From Nissolia schottii (lineage: Eukaryota; Streptophyta; Magnoliopsida; Fabales; Fabaceae), in the NCBI GenBank assembly GCA_003254905.1, contig QANU01025917.1, positions 276,049 to 340,048 of the forward strand: a DNA stretch of 64,000 nucleotides, given 5' to 3'. Below, one piece after another: positions 35,929 through 45,764 of the stretch. Positions within the stretch are counted from its first letter, which is position 1; each line of letters starts with the position of its first letter. The notes below the pieces were generated by a model. It was not told where the DNA came from. It did no database searches and saw nothing but the letters and a program-made list of their open reading frames with translations. A program made the position numbers and the translations under genes.

Positions 35929-37886
35929 CCAATCCATCTTGTCGGACTGGTGAGGGGCTTGTCATGTGGACGTGCCAAAAGAGGGGATAACCCTGATCAT
36001 ATAGCTATGTACTTTCTTCAATGTACAACAAACCTTCTATGGCCGTAACCTTCTTAAGATATCACTTTTTCCCTAAGATTCAATTATGATCTTTAAAACA
36101 TTAGGTGACTGCTTTCTAGTTATCTACAGTCGTCCTAAAGCACTAATGATAACCGAGTCCTCTTGATGCGTGATAACATAGACACATAGACTAAATTCAT
36201 AAAGAAAAAATGAAATTAATTAAGAAAACTAAAAAGGCCACAGTTACGAAAAAAAGAAAAGAATATTATAATCATGAATATCTTGAATATGACAATTAGA
36301 GCCAATGTCAAAGCTCTAAGATTCATGAGAAGAATTATTTTTCTGTCGTAATTTTCATTTTCATTTGCTTGTTTGATTGAACACCCACATGTTGGGAGTA
36401 GGTAAGAGCATGAAGAATAAATCATTCAAAGCAACCCTCAACATTCTGTTGTGTAAATTAACTCACCACTCCCTAAGGATTGTAGTTGATAGAATCGAGA
36501 TCTCCAACCATTACCCGGTGCCATCATCTTCATCACTTTCATATGCTCTTTCCTACATGGTTTCACTTTCAATCAACACTCAAAGGCAACAATCAACAAA
36601 AGCAAAAAGAAAGCAAAATAGGGAACAGTGCGAATCAAGCACCACACACAACCATCTAATGAAGGGAGCCTATCGACCATGAAACTGATGACAACATCAA
36701 GCAGGAGAAGCGGCATAAGGGAACGCACGACAACAACACACAGGACACCACAGTGGGCATAAGGGCAATGTTTTGTAGCGCAAAGAAGAACTTCAGTGAG
36801 CACAAGAGGAAACACAGAGGGATGCACATGAACTCTAATTCATGGAAACCTTTCAAACTAAATTAGTTAAGGTGCAATAATCTTTAGATATTGATAGCTA
36901 GGACCAAAAAAAATTTAAAAATAATGTTGTGGCTCGTGTAACATCTCGATTTTTTCCTTTACAAAGGTTTCGTAAAATAAATGGATATATAAGTAATATG
37001 ATCAGATTAGGGTTGCAAATCCCAATTTTGTTCCCTAAAATCACCAAATAAGGCAATAGTCCGCAATTTCACGAAAATCCGCAGACACCGGATTTATCGC
37101 CTTTCGCCATCGGAACTTAATCGTACATCAAAGGTATCTGTAAAGAACATTCTTATGAAAATAATTTACAAATACCTTGGATGAACCTAAAATTCCTCAC
37201 TAGAACCATTAAGAGATCACGGCAGCAAGATCATAATATTTTTCGGGCAGCCGTACGCGAAGCACCTGGACAACATACGACAAAACACGATCAAATAAGA
37301 GTGGAAAGTGGGCCCATGGCCCAAGGCAATATGCTCTTTCTCTCACATTTTCTTTCTCCTCATTTGGTCCAAGAATTTGGGTCAAAAATCAAAGGATGAC
37401 AAAGCATCCTTATCTTTTGATTTTTATTTTATTTTTCTTTTTCTTTTATTTTTTCTTTTCCTTTTTCCATTTAAAATAGCTTAAACATATAGAAATTCTG
37501 GAGAAAATTTGTTCATTAAGGCTTCAACAACCGTTATATGAATTATAGTAATATGGTGTATGTGGTACAATCGCCTAAGTCAATCTTATTGAGATATGAG
37601 TATAAATTGATCCCATTTATCCATGTATTTTCATAAAAAAAAGGTTTGGATTTAAATCGTTATAATCAGAATATAAGTTGGTGATTTAAGCATCATTGGA
37701 TCTCCGGAAGAGATTCCAAAATATGTAAAATATTTTAAAAAAATATATATTGACAAGACACAATTTTATCTTAGTTTGCACATATGACATTTGACGAATA
37801 AAATATTTGTCTAGCAATCAATTTATATTGAGAAGACTCAGAAATGAGTTTATATGGATTGAGCACATCCATTGTACCTCAATGAC
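35929..37886. repeat. 1.96-kb segment, copy 2
   Basis: Twin of 30498-32455. Unlike copy 1, its left side is continuous with the family A fragment. On the right the copies part abruptly after CTCAATGAC: copy 1 continues into the copia 3' end, copy 2 into unrelated AT-rich sequence. Confidence 0.95.
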
Positions 37887-38650
37887 CAAACAAAAAAACG
37901 GGTAAAACCAGATCAACCCGAATATAAAACTACTTAAAAATTTTGTACATTATATATAATAAAATCAAAAAAATTTATAAATAAAAATTTTAATTAAGTG
38001 ATATTTTATAATACATGTTTTGAAATAAATAATAATAATACAAAAATAATATTATAATATATAAAATATATTAATTAAAGTATAAAATTGCTAATTATCT
38101 AAGAAAAATGTGACTTTTACATAAGTATATCAACCTTTTTTTTTTCTCAACATAATCACGTTTAGGTCTCGCTTATATTATTTTTGTGCCTAAATGTAAA
38201 GTAGACAAAATATTTTTCATCCTTATTTTTCATCCTTATTTTTATTTATTTTTGTGGTCCTTTATATTGTAAAATCTAAACTGTCTAGAAATTATTGTAT
38301 TATAATAAGAAAAGTATCAGCAAAACTTTATGTCAAATGATCCGATGATCAATATTTTTAGTGCTCTACCATAAACATAGGATACTAATTTACTAGGAAT
38401 CTTGTGTACTAATACGAGCTGTCAAAATGCTAATAGAATTTATCAATGCATGATTCTGTTGAGAATAAGATTTTAACCCACACCAATTCCCACCACACAA
38501 ACACAATCCATTGAATTTACTTACTCGTATTGCAAAATTTGGGACTTGAATGTCGTAAAAGTGCTTGATTCCATAAATCCTCATGGAAGGAAATGCTTTT
38601 AAAGTGACAGCCTCAGGCCTCTTGGTGTTACAACACAACGCAATGGTATG
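37887..38650. other. Upstream region of MADS gene 2
   Basis: Very AT-rich to about 38340, then less so. No exon seen. It should contain the distal promoter of the AGL80-like gene. Confidence 0.45.
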
Positions 38651-38662
38651 CTCAAACAAGAC

Positions 38663-38670
38663 TATATAAG
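38663..38670 (+). promoter_or_regulatory. TATA box of MADS gene 2
   Basis: TATATAAG lies only 45 bp before the start codon. With the usual 25-35 bp from TATA to start of transcription, the 5' leader would be about 10 nt, much shorter than in the sister genes. Confidence 0.55.
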
Positions 38671-38707
38671 AAGACATTGTATGCGACAAGAAACACCACA
38701 CCGCACC

Positions 38708-39436
38708 ATGACCAGAAAAAAGGTGAAGCTTGCATTCATAGTCAATGACTCTGCCAGGAAGGCAACCTACAAGAAGAGAAAGAAGGGTCTTCTCAAGAAG
38801 GTTGATGAGCTCAGCACCCTTTGCGGCATTGAGGCTTGTGCCATAATTTATAGCCCCTATGACCAGCAACCCGATGTTTGGCCATCCTCATGGGGCGTCC
38901 AAAAGGTGCTTGCCAAGTTCAGGAACATGCCTGAACTGGAGCAAAGCAAGAAGATGGTGAACCAAGAGACGTTCCTGAAGCAGAGGATCCTCAAGGCCAA
39001 GGAGCAGGTGAAGAAGCAGAGGAAGGACAACAGGGAAAAGGAGATTACTCAGCTTATGTTCCAGTACCTCGGCGCTGGGAAGATTCTCCACAACAACATG
39101 ACCATGGTTGATCTCAATGACCTTGCTTGGTTGATTGACCAGAACTTGAAGGACATTGATAGGAGGTTGGAAACACTGAACAAGAAGCCTCATACCACTC
39201 CAATAAGCACATCAGCACCACCGCCACCACCTCTCACTGTAGCCAAGAATGAGCAAATGACAACGATGGATCATGGCAATATTGGGTTGGAGATGAACAA
39301 TGTTGCTGCACCTGACAACATGCCAATGCCAAGGCAGTGGTTCATGGATTTGATCAACGGCAATGGGGATGAGGCCATGCCATTTGGGGATGCCAATCTC
39401 CAAAATGGCTTCTGGCCAAACCCATTACTTCCTTGA
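38708..39436 (+). CDS. AGL80-like: AGL80-like M-gamma MADS-box protein, gene 2
   Basis: A predicted nuclear transcription factor of 242 residues from one exon. The MADS domain (1-60) opens MTRKKVKLAFIVNDSARKAT and continues KKRKKGLLKKVDELSTLCGI and ACAIIYSPYD, very close to Arabidopsis AGL80, the central-cell factor needed for endosperm formation. VWPSSWGVQKV and KKMVNQETFLKQRILKAKEQ follow (about 70-110), then MVDLNDLAWLIDQNLKDIDR near 138-157. The tail is proline-rich (APPPPPL) and ends with a QWFMDLIN motif like the C-terminal EWFMEMMN of AGL80. An upstream in-frame ATG at 38648 is rejected because its TATA box lies downstream of it and the domain starts at 38708. AGL80 pairs with AGL61 in Arabidopsis; a similar role here is inference. 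Confidence 0.92.
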   Translation: MTRKKVKLAFIVNDSARKATYKKRKKGLLKKVDELSTLCGIEACAIIYSPYDQQPDVWPSSWGVQKVLAKFRNMPELEQSKKMVNQETFLKQRILKAKEQVKKQRKDNREKEITQLMFQYLGAGKILHNNMTMVDLNDLAWLIDQNLKDIDRRLETLNKKPHTTPISTSAPPPPPLTVAKNEQMTTMDHGNIGLEMNNVAAPDNMPMPRQWFMDLINGNGDEAMPFGDANLQNGFWPNPLLP

Positions 39437-41205
39437 AAAAATAGCAATGATGAAACCAGAATGTTTGACAGAAATTATGGTAATGGTTAGATGAGATAGG
39501 ATGGTCAAACCCACTCTTTTCATCTAAACGTTACCACTCATGCAACATCGTTATGGCACTTGTTTTCTGGTAAACATTCCGGGTTGTCTAGTAATTTTAC
39601 CTTGAAAAAAATAACTGTGCTTTGTTACAACAGGATCTCAGGTATATCAATTCCCAATTCAATTGCTTTATGATTTGGTTTAGTGTCATTGTGTTAATGT
39701 GAAGGCACAACTATAAGTCTTTATGGTGTTGTCTTCATCTTGTGTGTGGTCCTTTTTTGTTTTTGTTTTTTTTCTCTCCATTTTTTTGGTATGTATCATG
39801 TGTGTGGTTTGTTCTATAAAAAATAATACTTTATTTCAATGCTTATTTTATTCAATTGTATTTCTTAGGCTCTCAACTTATTTGATATGTATAATTAGGG
39901 AATTTGAAACTTAGCCATATATATGCTTTTATTTATGCAAACAAAATAGCAGACTAAGCTCACTATAACAGACCTTTGTCAAAATCTATAATCACACTCC
40001 AAGTAGTGCACTCCATACGATTAGAAAAAAAAATATGATTAGTTAAAGGCATCCATAAAACACAAACGGCATCTATGATATGTAAGTCCTTTTTCATATG
40101 ATTATTTAAATTTTAATATTACAACACCAATGCTACCCAAAATACATTTCAAATCAACAAAGATTAGGTTTCTGTCCCCCACCAAAATGATCTCACAATC
40201 AGCACATCCAACACTACACCCCTATACATTCCACAACCTAACCATATCAGTCAATGATCATTACAACATACACACAAATTGCCGTTCCTGCAGATCTGAA
40301 TTCTTCAACAAAGTTAACACTTGGATAATTGTTTTTTTTAGATTAATAAAAAAAGTATGTTGATACAAGGAGAAGAAGATACATTAGGCAAGATGACAAG
40401 GAGTCCTCTACACAAAAGCAAGAACAAATAAAGAAAAACTAAGCGAAATAGGGCTTTCAAATCTCTCTGACATATCTGAGAGAGAAAGAACAATATGCCC
40501 TTATGGGCGTTCCACATAGCAAAGAGCAATACTCTTTCAGTAACGCAGAATACAAACAGCACTCCTGTCTTTAGTCAAGCATGGCATCTTATAAAGTTAA
40601 TCACCAATGAGATGTAAGTGTGACTTGACTTTATCACCGACCCCTTCCGCATTCGCATTGCCATCAATGTCCCGAAAAGAATTAGCTATACACTTATGCA
40701 CACAGAACTGGGAAAAACACCATTTGGATATTCATCATTAGCTCACCAATTTGATAACCCCTGCATATAGAGCAAGTCATTACCAATAAATTCAGCACAC
40801 ATTATTCACACCACCATGATATATCTAAACAAAGGGAACATCATTTTCGTGTTTTCAAGAATCAGCACGATTAGCAGCCATGTATCAAGAGGAGATTTAT
40901 GGTTTCCAAGACAAATTACTCACATCATTAACAGATATTACCACCTGACTACGAGGAGTTAATTTTAAGCCTCACTAAGGATTCTGGAATTATTCTTCCC
41001 CATAGCTTCCCAGATCCTTCCCACACTAAATTCAAACTTATTTGCCATTATTTGAGCAATGCATTATGAATGAATAGTATTGATTAATCGAAAATGAAAC
41101 TTAAAAGCATAACAAATAGATTAGGTAAAATAGAGAAGTTCTTGCATATAGACTAATATTACAACACCATAAAGCCATTTTAGTAGCCATTATTTTGGTC
41201 CTTAA
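39437..41205. other. Intergenic between MADS gene 2 and SKI3
   Basis: 3' flank of MADS gene 2 followed by sequence without a supportable exon. The stretch around 40330-40560 is less AT-rich and repeat-like but unidentified. Confidence 0.45.
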
Positions 41206-41605
41206 GGTTGCATTTGGTTGTTTGGTTGTTGATACAGGACACATACAGGAATACAACGACACAAAATCTTGTTTGGTTATGAAGACAAGTACAAAAACTT
41301 GTGTCTCAGGACAAAAAATTAGTGTATTTTCTGTACCTTCGTTTTACTGGGATACAAGGACAAGGATAGAGACAAAGTTTTGATGAAATTATGAATGAAT
41401 GGGAAGAAAACCCAAAAGGCATTTTAAGTCATTTGTCATGTTTTTATGTCCTACGATCACAAAACCAAACATAATACAGATACAATAAATTGTGTCTTAT
41501 ATATCATTACCAAATAGAATATAAGACTAACTTTCAATCCTGTATTTTATGTTTCTGTTCTCATGTCTCTATATTTTAGTTCAGTCTCAGCAATCAAACG
41601 CAGGC
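41206..41605. mobile_element. Tourist-like (PIF/Harbinger) MITE
   Basis: Left end GGTTGCATTTGGTTG and reverse complement of right end GCCTGCGTTTGATTG are inverted repeats, and TAA flanks both sides (41203-41205 and 41606-41608), the TWA target duplication of PIF/Harbinger. The length is 400 bp with no coding frame. It lies about 200 bp past the stop codon of SKI3 and could overlap its 3' untranslated region or polyadenylation zone. Confidence 0.8.
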
Positions 41606-41808
41606 TAATAGCCATAACAAGGGTTGTATCTGCAATGAGACTTTTAGCAGCGTTTGCTGATGTAAATAAAAATTGTAGGCCTTTTCCGATACAGTAATTG
41701 CTAGTGAATGTTACATTTATATATTGAAAAAAGAATGAAATGGACTTTTACTGGAAATTACTATAGCTGATACCTTGACAACCAATCCAAAAACAAGTTC
41801 ATTCACTT

Positions 41809-44800
41809 TTAAGTCTCTTCCAAAAGCTTCAGTAAAACCCTCCAATATCTATTGCAAGAAGGGTTCATGTGAATTGCCCGAATTACCCATCTCCAAGGGC
41901 TGTGAGAGGACTCCATGCTAGATGACGCGTTGCGTCCAAATTCCACCTGTCTTGCAAGCAAATGCATTTGAAAGTAGAGCTCTGCAGGCCTCATTTCTGA
42001 TGGCCAGTTATACCATTCGAGGCGAAGGTTTTTCTCCCATTTTTCCTTAGAACCGAGGCTTCCTACTACTTGAGCAACCAATACTGAGGCAAGAGGTAAG
42101 GGAATCAGCAAAAGCTCATCAAATTTGGTAAGACTATTAACAGCTCGTGATAGGAACTGAGAACCATCACACTGCCTCCCAAGCTCCATACAGATAGCAC
42201 CATGACAAAGAAAAAGGCAGCTCTCAAACCCTGCCATTGAACAAGCCTGTCCAATGAAGTCTTCGGCTGAGACTAAATCCTCTTTCTGGAAGGAAATCAT
42301 ACCTCTAACCAGGTTATATACAGCCATCCACATATTCCCAGAATTTCTGCCCTTTTTAACACATTCTTGAAAGTTCATATCAATGACATTAGAATCAATT
42401 TGCAGTTCATATTGACATTCCATAAGTTTGAGACAGATCCAACCAATATGGAAATCTGTCCTCAGCTCCAAGCATGTTATATACTCTTTCTTAAAATTCA
42501 AATGATCACCTTTAATGGCATGCCCCCGGCACAATAGTAGGTGTGCAAAGAATAAATAACTATCAGGAAGCACAAGTTCAGAGGCCATTTTGGCATGGGC
42601 GAGAGAGGTAATGTAATTCCCACATTGTAAACTGATCTCAGAAGCACAAAGTAGAAGTTGGAAGTATCTATATTGATAAAACATTTCTTTCTTGCTATAA
42701 AGTTCATCTGACATAGCAACACTAATTAGACGATTTAGCATAACACACAGTTGATGAGGATATCTCTCTTCGCGTGCCCTCTGAAGACAGGTAAGAATAA
42801 GCAAGTACCGAGCATCATGATTCCATGGTTTCTGATGAAAGTATCTCTGCAGATATCTGATGGCCCCAGGATGACTAGAACACTGCTTTGTACAAGTCGG
42901 AAAAGTAAACTTTGGATTGCTGTTGCCAGTGGCATAGCAAGCAACTGCTGCAGCACCGCGAATATGAGGAGCTGATTTTAAACCTTCTTGATCAGAAAGA
43001 TCATAACGGTCCAGTTTACAACACCTTGTCGCCACATGGCAATCATTAAACTCTTTACTAGATAGCAAGAGATAGCCAAGAAGGTTCCTTATCAAATTAC
43101 AGTTAGGGAACATGTGCAGAGCTTTTCTGAGGTAGTGAACCACACTCTGAACTTCAAGGCAGTAATCAGACCCATTTTTCACCAGTTTACCAAGCGCTAT
43201 TAAAAATTGCATCCTGCCAAGTTCATCATGATATTTGAGGAAATATCGGCAACTTGAGACAACCAATCCAAGACGATTCTGTGCATCAAGAGCATTGATA
43301 GCCGACATAACAAACCTAACTTTTGAACTTTGAAGTAGCTCCGTCGGCATTTTCACAATGTTACTGATGACTGCATCCAGTCCACAAATGTAGTATAATA
43401 ATCTAAAGATGAAACTAACAGACGTTTCAACAGCTGTCTTTTCCATAGAAGAAAGACTTGCGGCAAGACTTCTGGCAATTGAGAGTGCCGAATCATTTTC
43501 ACCAAGTTGCCACAATGAGAAAGCATATACTTGTAAACCTTCTAACTCAAGCGCTCCTTCTTTCTTCAAATCTTCACATTCCTCTAAAGCACCAACAGCA
43601 TTCCCTGCCTTACAAAGTGCTCTTGCCAAATTAATTGATATGTCTTTGATTTGTGAGTTTTGAATACTCCATGAGCCAATGTTTATTGCATGACGGGCTA
43701 TCCTATAGGAAGTAGCAGCAGAGTTGTAATCTTTTCGAGCCTCACAAACCAGACCATGTAAATTATGGGATTCAGGATAGTGAGGAGAACGCTGCACAGC
43801 CTGCTGAATGGCTCCGAAAACCTGCGGAGATGAAAGATGGCCACTCAGCATAGCAAGCTTAGTGAGCCCAATTTGGAATTCAACTAAAGGCATTATTTGC
43901 ACAGCTTGTGAACAGCACTCGAATGCCTCGTCGGGTGCAGGCTCCCTCACACAACACTCAGCTGACATACTTGCCCATGGCAAAGCAAGGCCAGGATCAA
44001 TACTTCTAGCACGATCGAACACCTTCCTTGCTAATTGATTTTCACCCACTTTACAATACAGCTTCCCAAGATATCCCCAAGCAACAGCTAGAGATACATT
44101 CATTTGCAATCCTCTGATTAGAGCATGTTGGTTTACTGCATTATGATCGGACAAACATCCCAATGTCACCCAGAACTCGCAATTGTCACCCTCAAGTAGC
44201 AAAGCTCCCAAAGACATTTTCTCAGGCAGCTGCCATGCATTTATATCTTGTTTGTAATAATCCTTGTCCAGTGAGGTAATAAGATCTGAAGTTACTGCAA
44301 TATCGGCATAGATGTTTGCTTGCCATGGAGACAAGTGCAAGGCTCGTTGATATGAAAACCTAGCAATTCTTGCAGCCAAAAGGCAGGTCCTCCTCCAAGA
44401 AATGACGGAAGCACTGAAAGCTTCTTTATTAGATTCCAATTTCTGGACCTCCTCAATCCAAGGATAACATCTTGCATACGCAAGCTGAATATCAGCATGT
44501 AGTTTCCAAATACAAGAAACATTCCTAACAAAATAAGCACTAACCCTTGCAACTTCAGATGCTTCCTCTAACAATGAAGCCCCCCACCGATATGCTCCCA
44601 AATTAACGCAATCTTTCGCCAAGCCAAGCAGCCCCAAAGCAAGTCCATATCGCGCAGGCACACAATGTGGTAAAATCTCCAGAGCTTGTTGGAATTGTTC
44701 AACTCCCTTCTTAAATGAACCAAGTGTCAAAGAGATATTTCCACTTTCAACCAAAGAAAAGACCATCGTGTTGTCCAACTCGATGGCGCGGCCATAAGAC

Positions 44801-45363
44801 TTAACAGCTGCAGTAAACCTGCCCAATCGCTGATAAGCAAGGCCCAAAGCTTCCCACAGATCAGCACAAGTAGGATAGCCTCGTATGGCATGTTGAAGAC
44901 TTTGAACAGCTTCAGACCATTTCTTTTGATGAACCTGCAGGAAACCCAATCTGCGGAAAGCCCAGAAAGCCCTAGGTGATTTTTCAGAAGCCTCACGGCA
45001 TACCGCTACCTCCAAACTATCCTTTCCTCCTTGGTCAAGTAAATCGCACAGAGCCTCCCCAGAATTGAAATCGTCAGGATTGAGAGCAACGGCTCGTTGG
45101 TAACACTTGAGGGCTCTTTGAGTATCAAGGGAAACGCGGCCATAATAATGGCCCAGATATTTGAAAGCTTCTCCATTCTTAGGGTTCAATTTTGCCGATA
45201 CAATAAAATGTTCAGCCGATTTTTCCTTGGCTTCCTTTGCTTCTCCTCCTTTTTCCCACAAGAATAAGCCAATATCAAAATGTAGCGAGGCATCATCTGG
45301 GAAATCCTGCAAGCGTTTGAACAGATCTTCTGCTCCTTCCTCATTGTGTGTTTGGGAGTCCAT
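41809..45363 (-). CDS. SKI3: SKI3, TPR scaffold of the Ski complex
   Basis: A single uninterrupted reading frame of 1184 residues, close to the length of Arabidopsis SKI3. SKI3 (TTC37 in animals) is the tetratricopeptide scaffold that holds SKI2 helicase and SKI8/VIP3 and feeds mRNA to the cytoplasmic exosome for 3'-5' decay. TPR units are plain in the N-terminal part: AEHFIVSAKLNPKNGEAFKY (50-69), ALKCYQRAVALNPDD (84-98), AVQSLQHAIRGYP (152-164), AVKSYGRAIELDN (186-198) and VEQFQQALEILPH (221-233); another set lies around 425-560 (ARKVFDRARSIDPGLALPW). The C-terminal half is helical and ends with a SPWRWVIRAIHMNPSCNRYW segment. The first ATG in the frame (45363) is used; MDSQ.. fits the family start. 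No lesions were seen, and no intron is needed within the coding region. Confidence 0.93.
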   Translation of the reverse strand: MDSQTHNEEGAEDLFKRLQDFPDDASLHFDIGLFLWEKGGEAKEAKEKSAEHFIVSAKLNPKNGEAFKYLGHYYGRVSLDTQRALKCYQRAVALNPDDFNSGEALCDLLDQGGKDSLEVAVCREASEKSPRAFWAFRRLGFLQVHQKKWSEAVQSLQHAIRGYPTCADLWEALGLAYQRLGRFTAAVKSYGRAIELDNTMVFSLVESGNISLTLGSFKKGVEQFQQALEILPHCVPARYGLALGLLGLAKDCVNLGAYRWGASLLEEASEVARVSAYFVRNVSCIWKLHADIQLAYARCYPWIEEVQKLESNKEAFSASVISWRRTCLLAARIARFSYQRALHLSPWQANIYADIAVTSDLITSLDKDYYKQDINAWQLPEKMSLGALLLEGDNCEFWVTLGCLSDHNAVNQHALIRGLQMNVSLAVAWGYLGKLYCKVGENQLARKVFDRARSIDPGLALPWASMSAECCVREPAPDEAFECCSQAVQIMPLVEFQIGLTKLAMLSGHLSSPQVFGAIQQAVQRSPHYPESHNLHGLVCEARKDYNSAATSYRIARHAINIGSWSIQNSQIKDISINLARALCKAGNAVGALEECEDLKKEGALELEGLQVYAFSLWQLGENDSALSIARSLAASLSSMEKTAVETSVSFIFRLLYYICGLDAVISNIVKMPTELLQSSKVRFVMSAINALDAQNRLGLVVSSCRYFLKYHDELGRMQFLIALGKLVKNGSDYCLEVQSVVHYLRKALHMFPNCNLIRNLLGYLLLSSKEFNDCHVATRCCKLDRYDLSDQEGLKSAPHIRGAAAVACYATGNSNPKFTFPTCTKQCSSHPGAIRYLQRYFHQKPWNHDARYLLILTCLQRAREERYPHQLCVMLNRLISVAMSDELYSKKEMFYQYRYFQLLLCASEISLQCGNYITSLAHAKMASELVLPDSYLFFAHLLLCRGHAIKGDHLNFKKEYITCLELRTDFHIGWICLKLMECQYELQIDSNVIDMNFQECVKKGRNSGNMWMAVYNLVRGMISFQKEDLVSAEDFIGQACSMAGFESCLFLCHGAICMELGRQCDGSQFLSRAVNSLTKFDELLLIPLPLASVLVAQVVGSLGSKEKWEKNLRLEWYNWPSEMRPAELYFQMHLLARQVEFGRNASSSMESSHSPWRWVIRAIHMNPSCNRYWRVLLKLLEET

Positions 45364-45764
45364 GGATACTGGTACTACTAGGGTTGCTGTGTGCTCTTTT
45401 ATTGCCGATAAATGCTGTAATTATTTCCTGAAAAAACCATTGAAAGAAAATTACTGTAACCGAGATCATATCTGGTGGTGAATGCCATGGCGGATCGGTG
45501 AGATGAACCTTCGACTTGCCGCCGCCGTGTACGTCGGGGGTCGGGGGTCGGTGGACGGAGAATACGGCCACGACGTCGACGTGGAAGTCCACGACGTGTA
45601 GGGCAGCGGCGTGGAAGGGTGGACGGCGGCAGCGTGGACGGTGGCGGAGTTGATATTCACTGAGAGTGAGGCTGCCGCTAAGAAAGTGGTGAGACCTTGA
45701 GTGTAGGGGTTGTCGACTTGCCGCCTAGGGTTTTATTATTTGTTTAAAAAAAAAAAAAAAAGCA
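45364..45764 (-). promoter_or_regulatory. 5' flank of SKI3, GC-rich
   Basis: Between the SKI3 start and the first foldback element. The stretch 45480-45725 is clearly GC- and CpG-rich, unlike its surroundings, with imperfect repeats of GTGGACGGYGG type. It probably holds the promoter and 5' untranslated region, possibly with an untranslated intron (a CAG follows a pyrimidine-rich stretch on the minus strand). No TATA box is assigned. Confidence 0.4.

Noticed and set aside
45341-45660. Small minus-strand frames upstream of SKI3
   Set aside because: GC-rich 5' flank with simple repeats; threonine/proline-rich products without family likeness.
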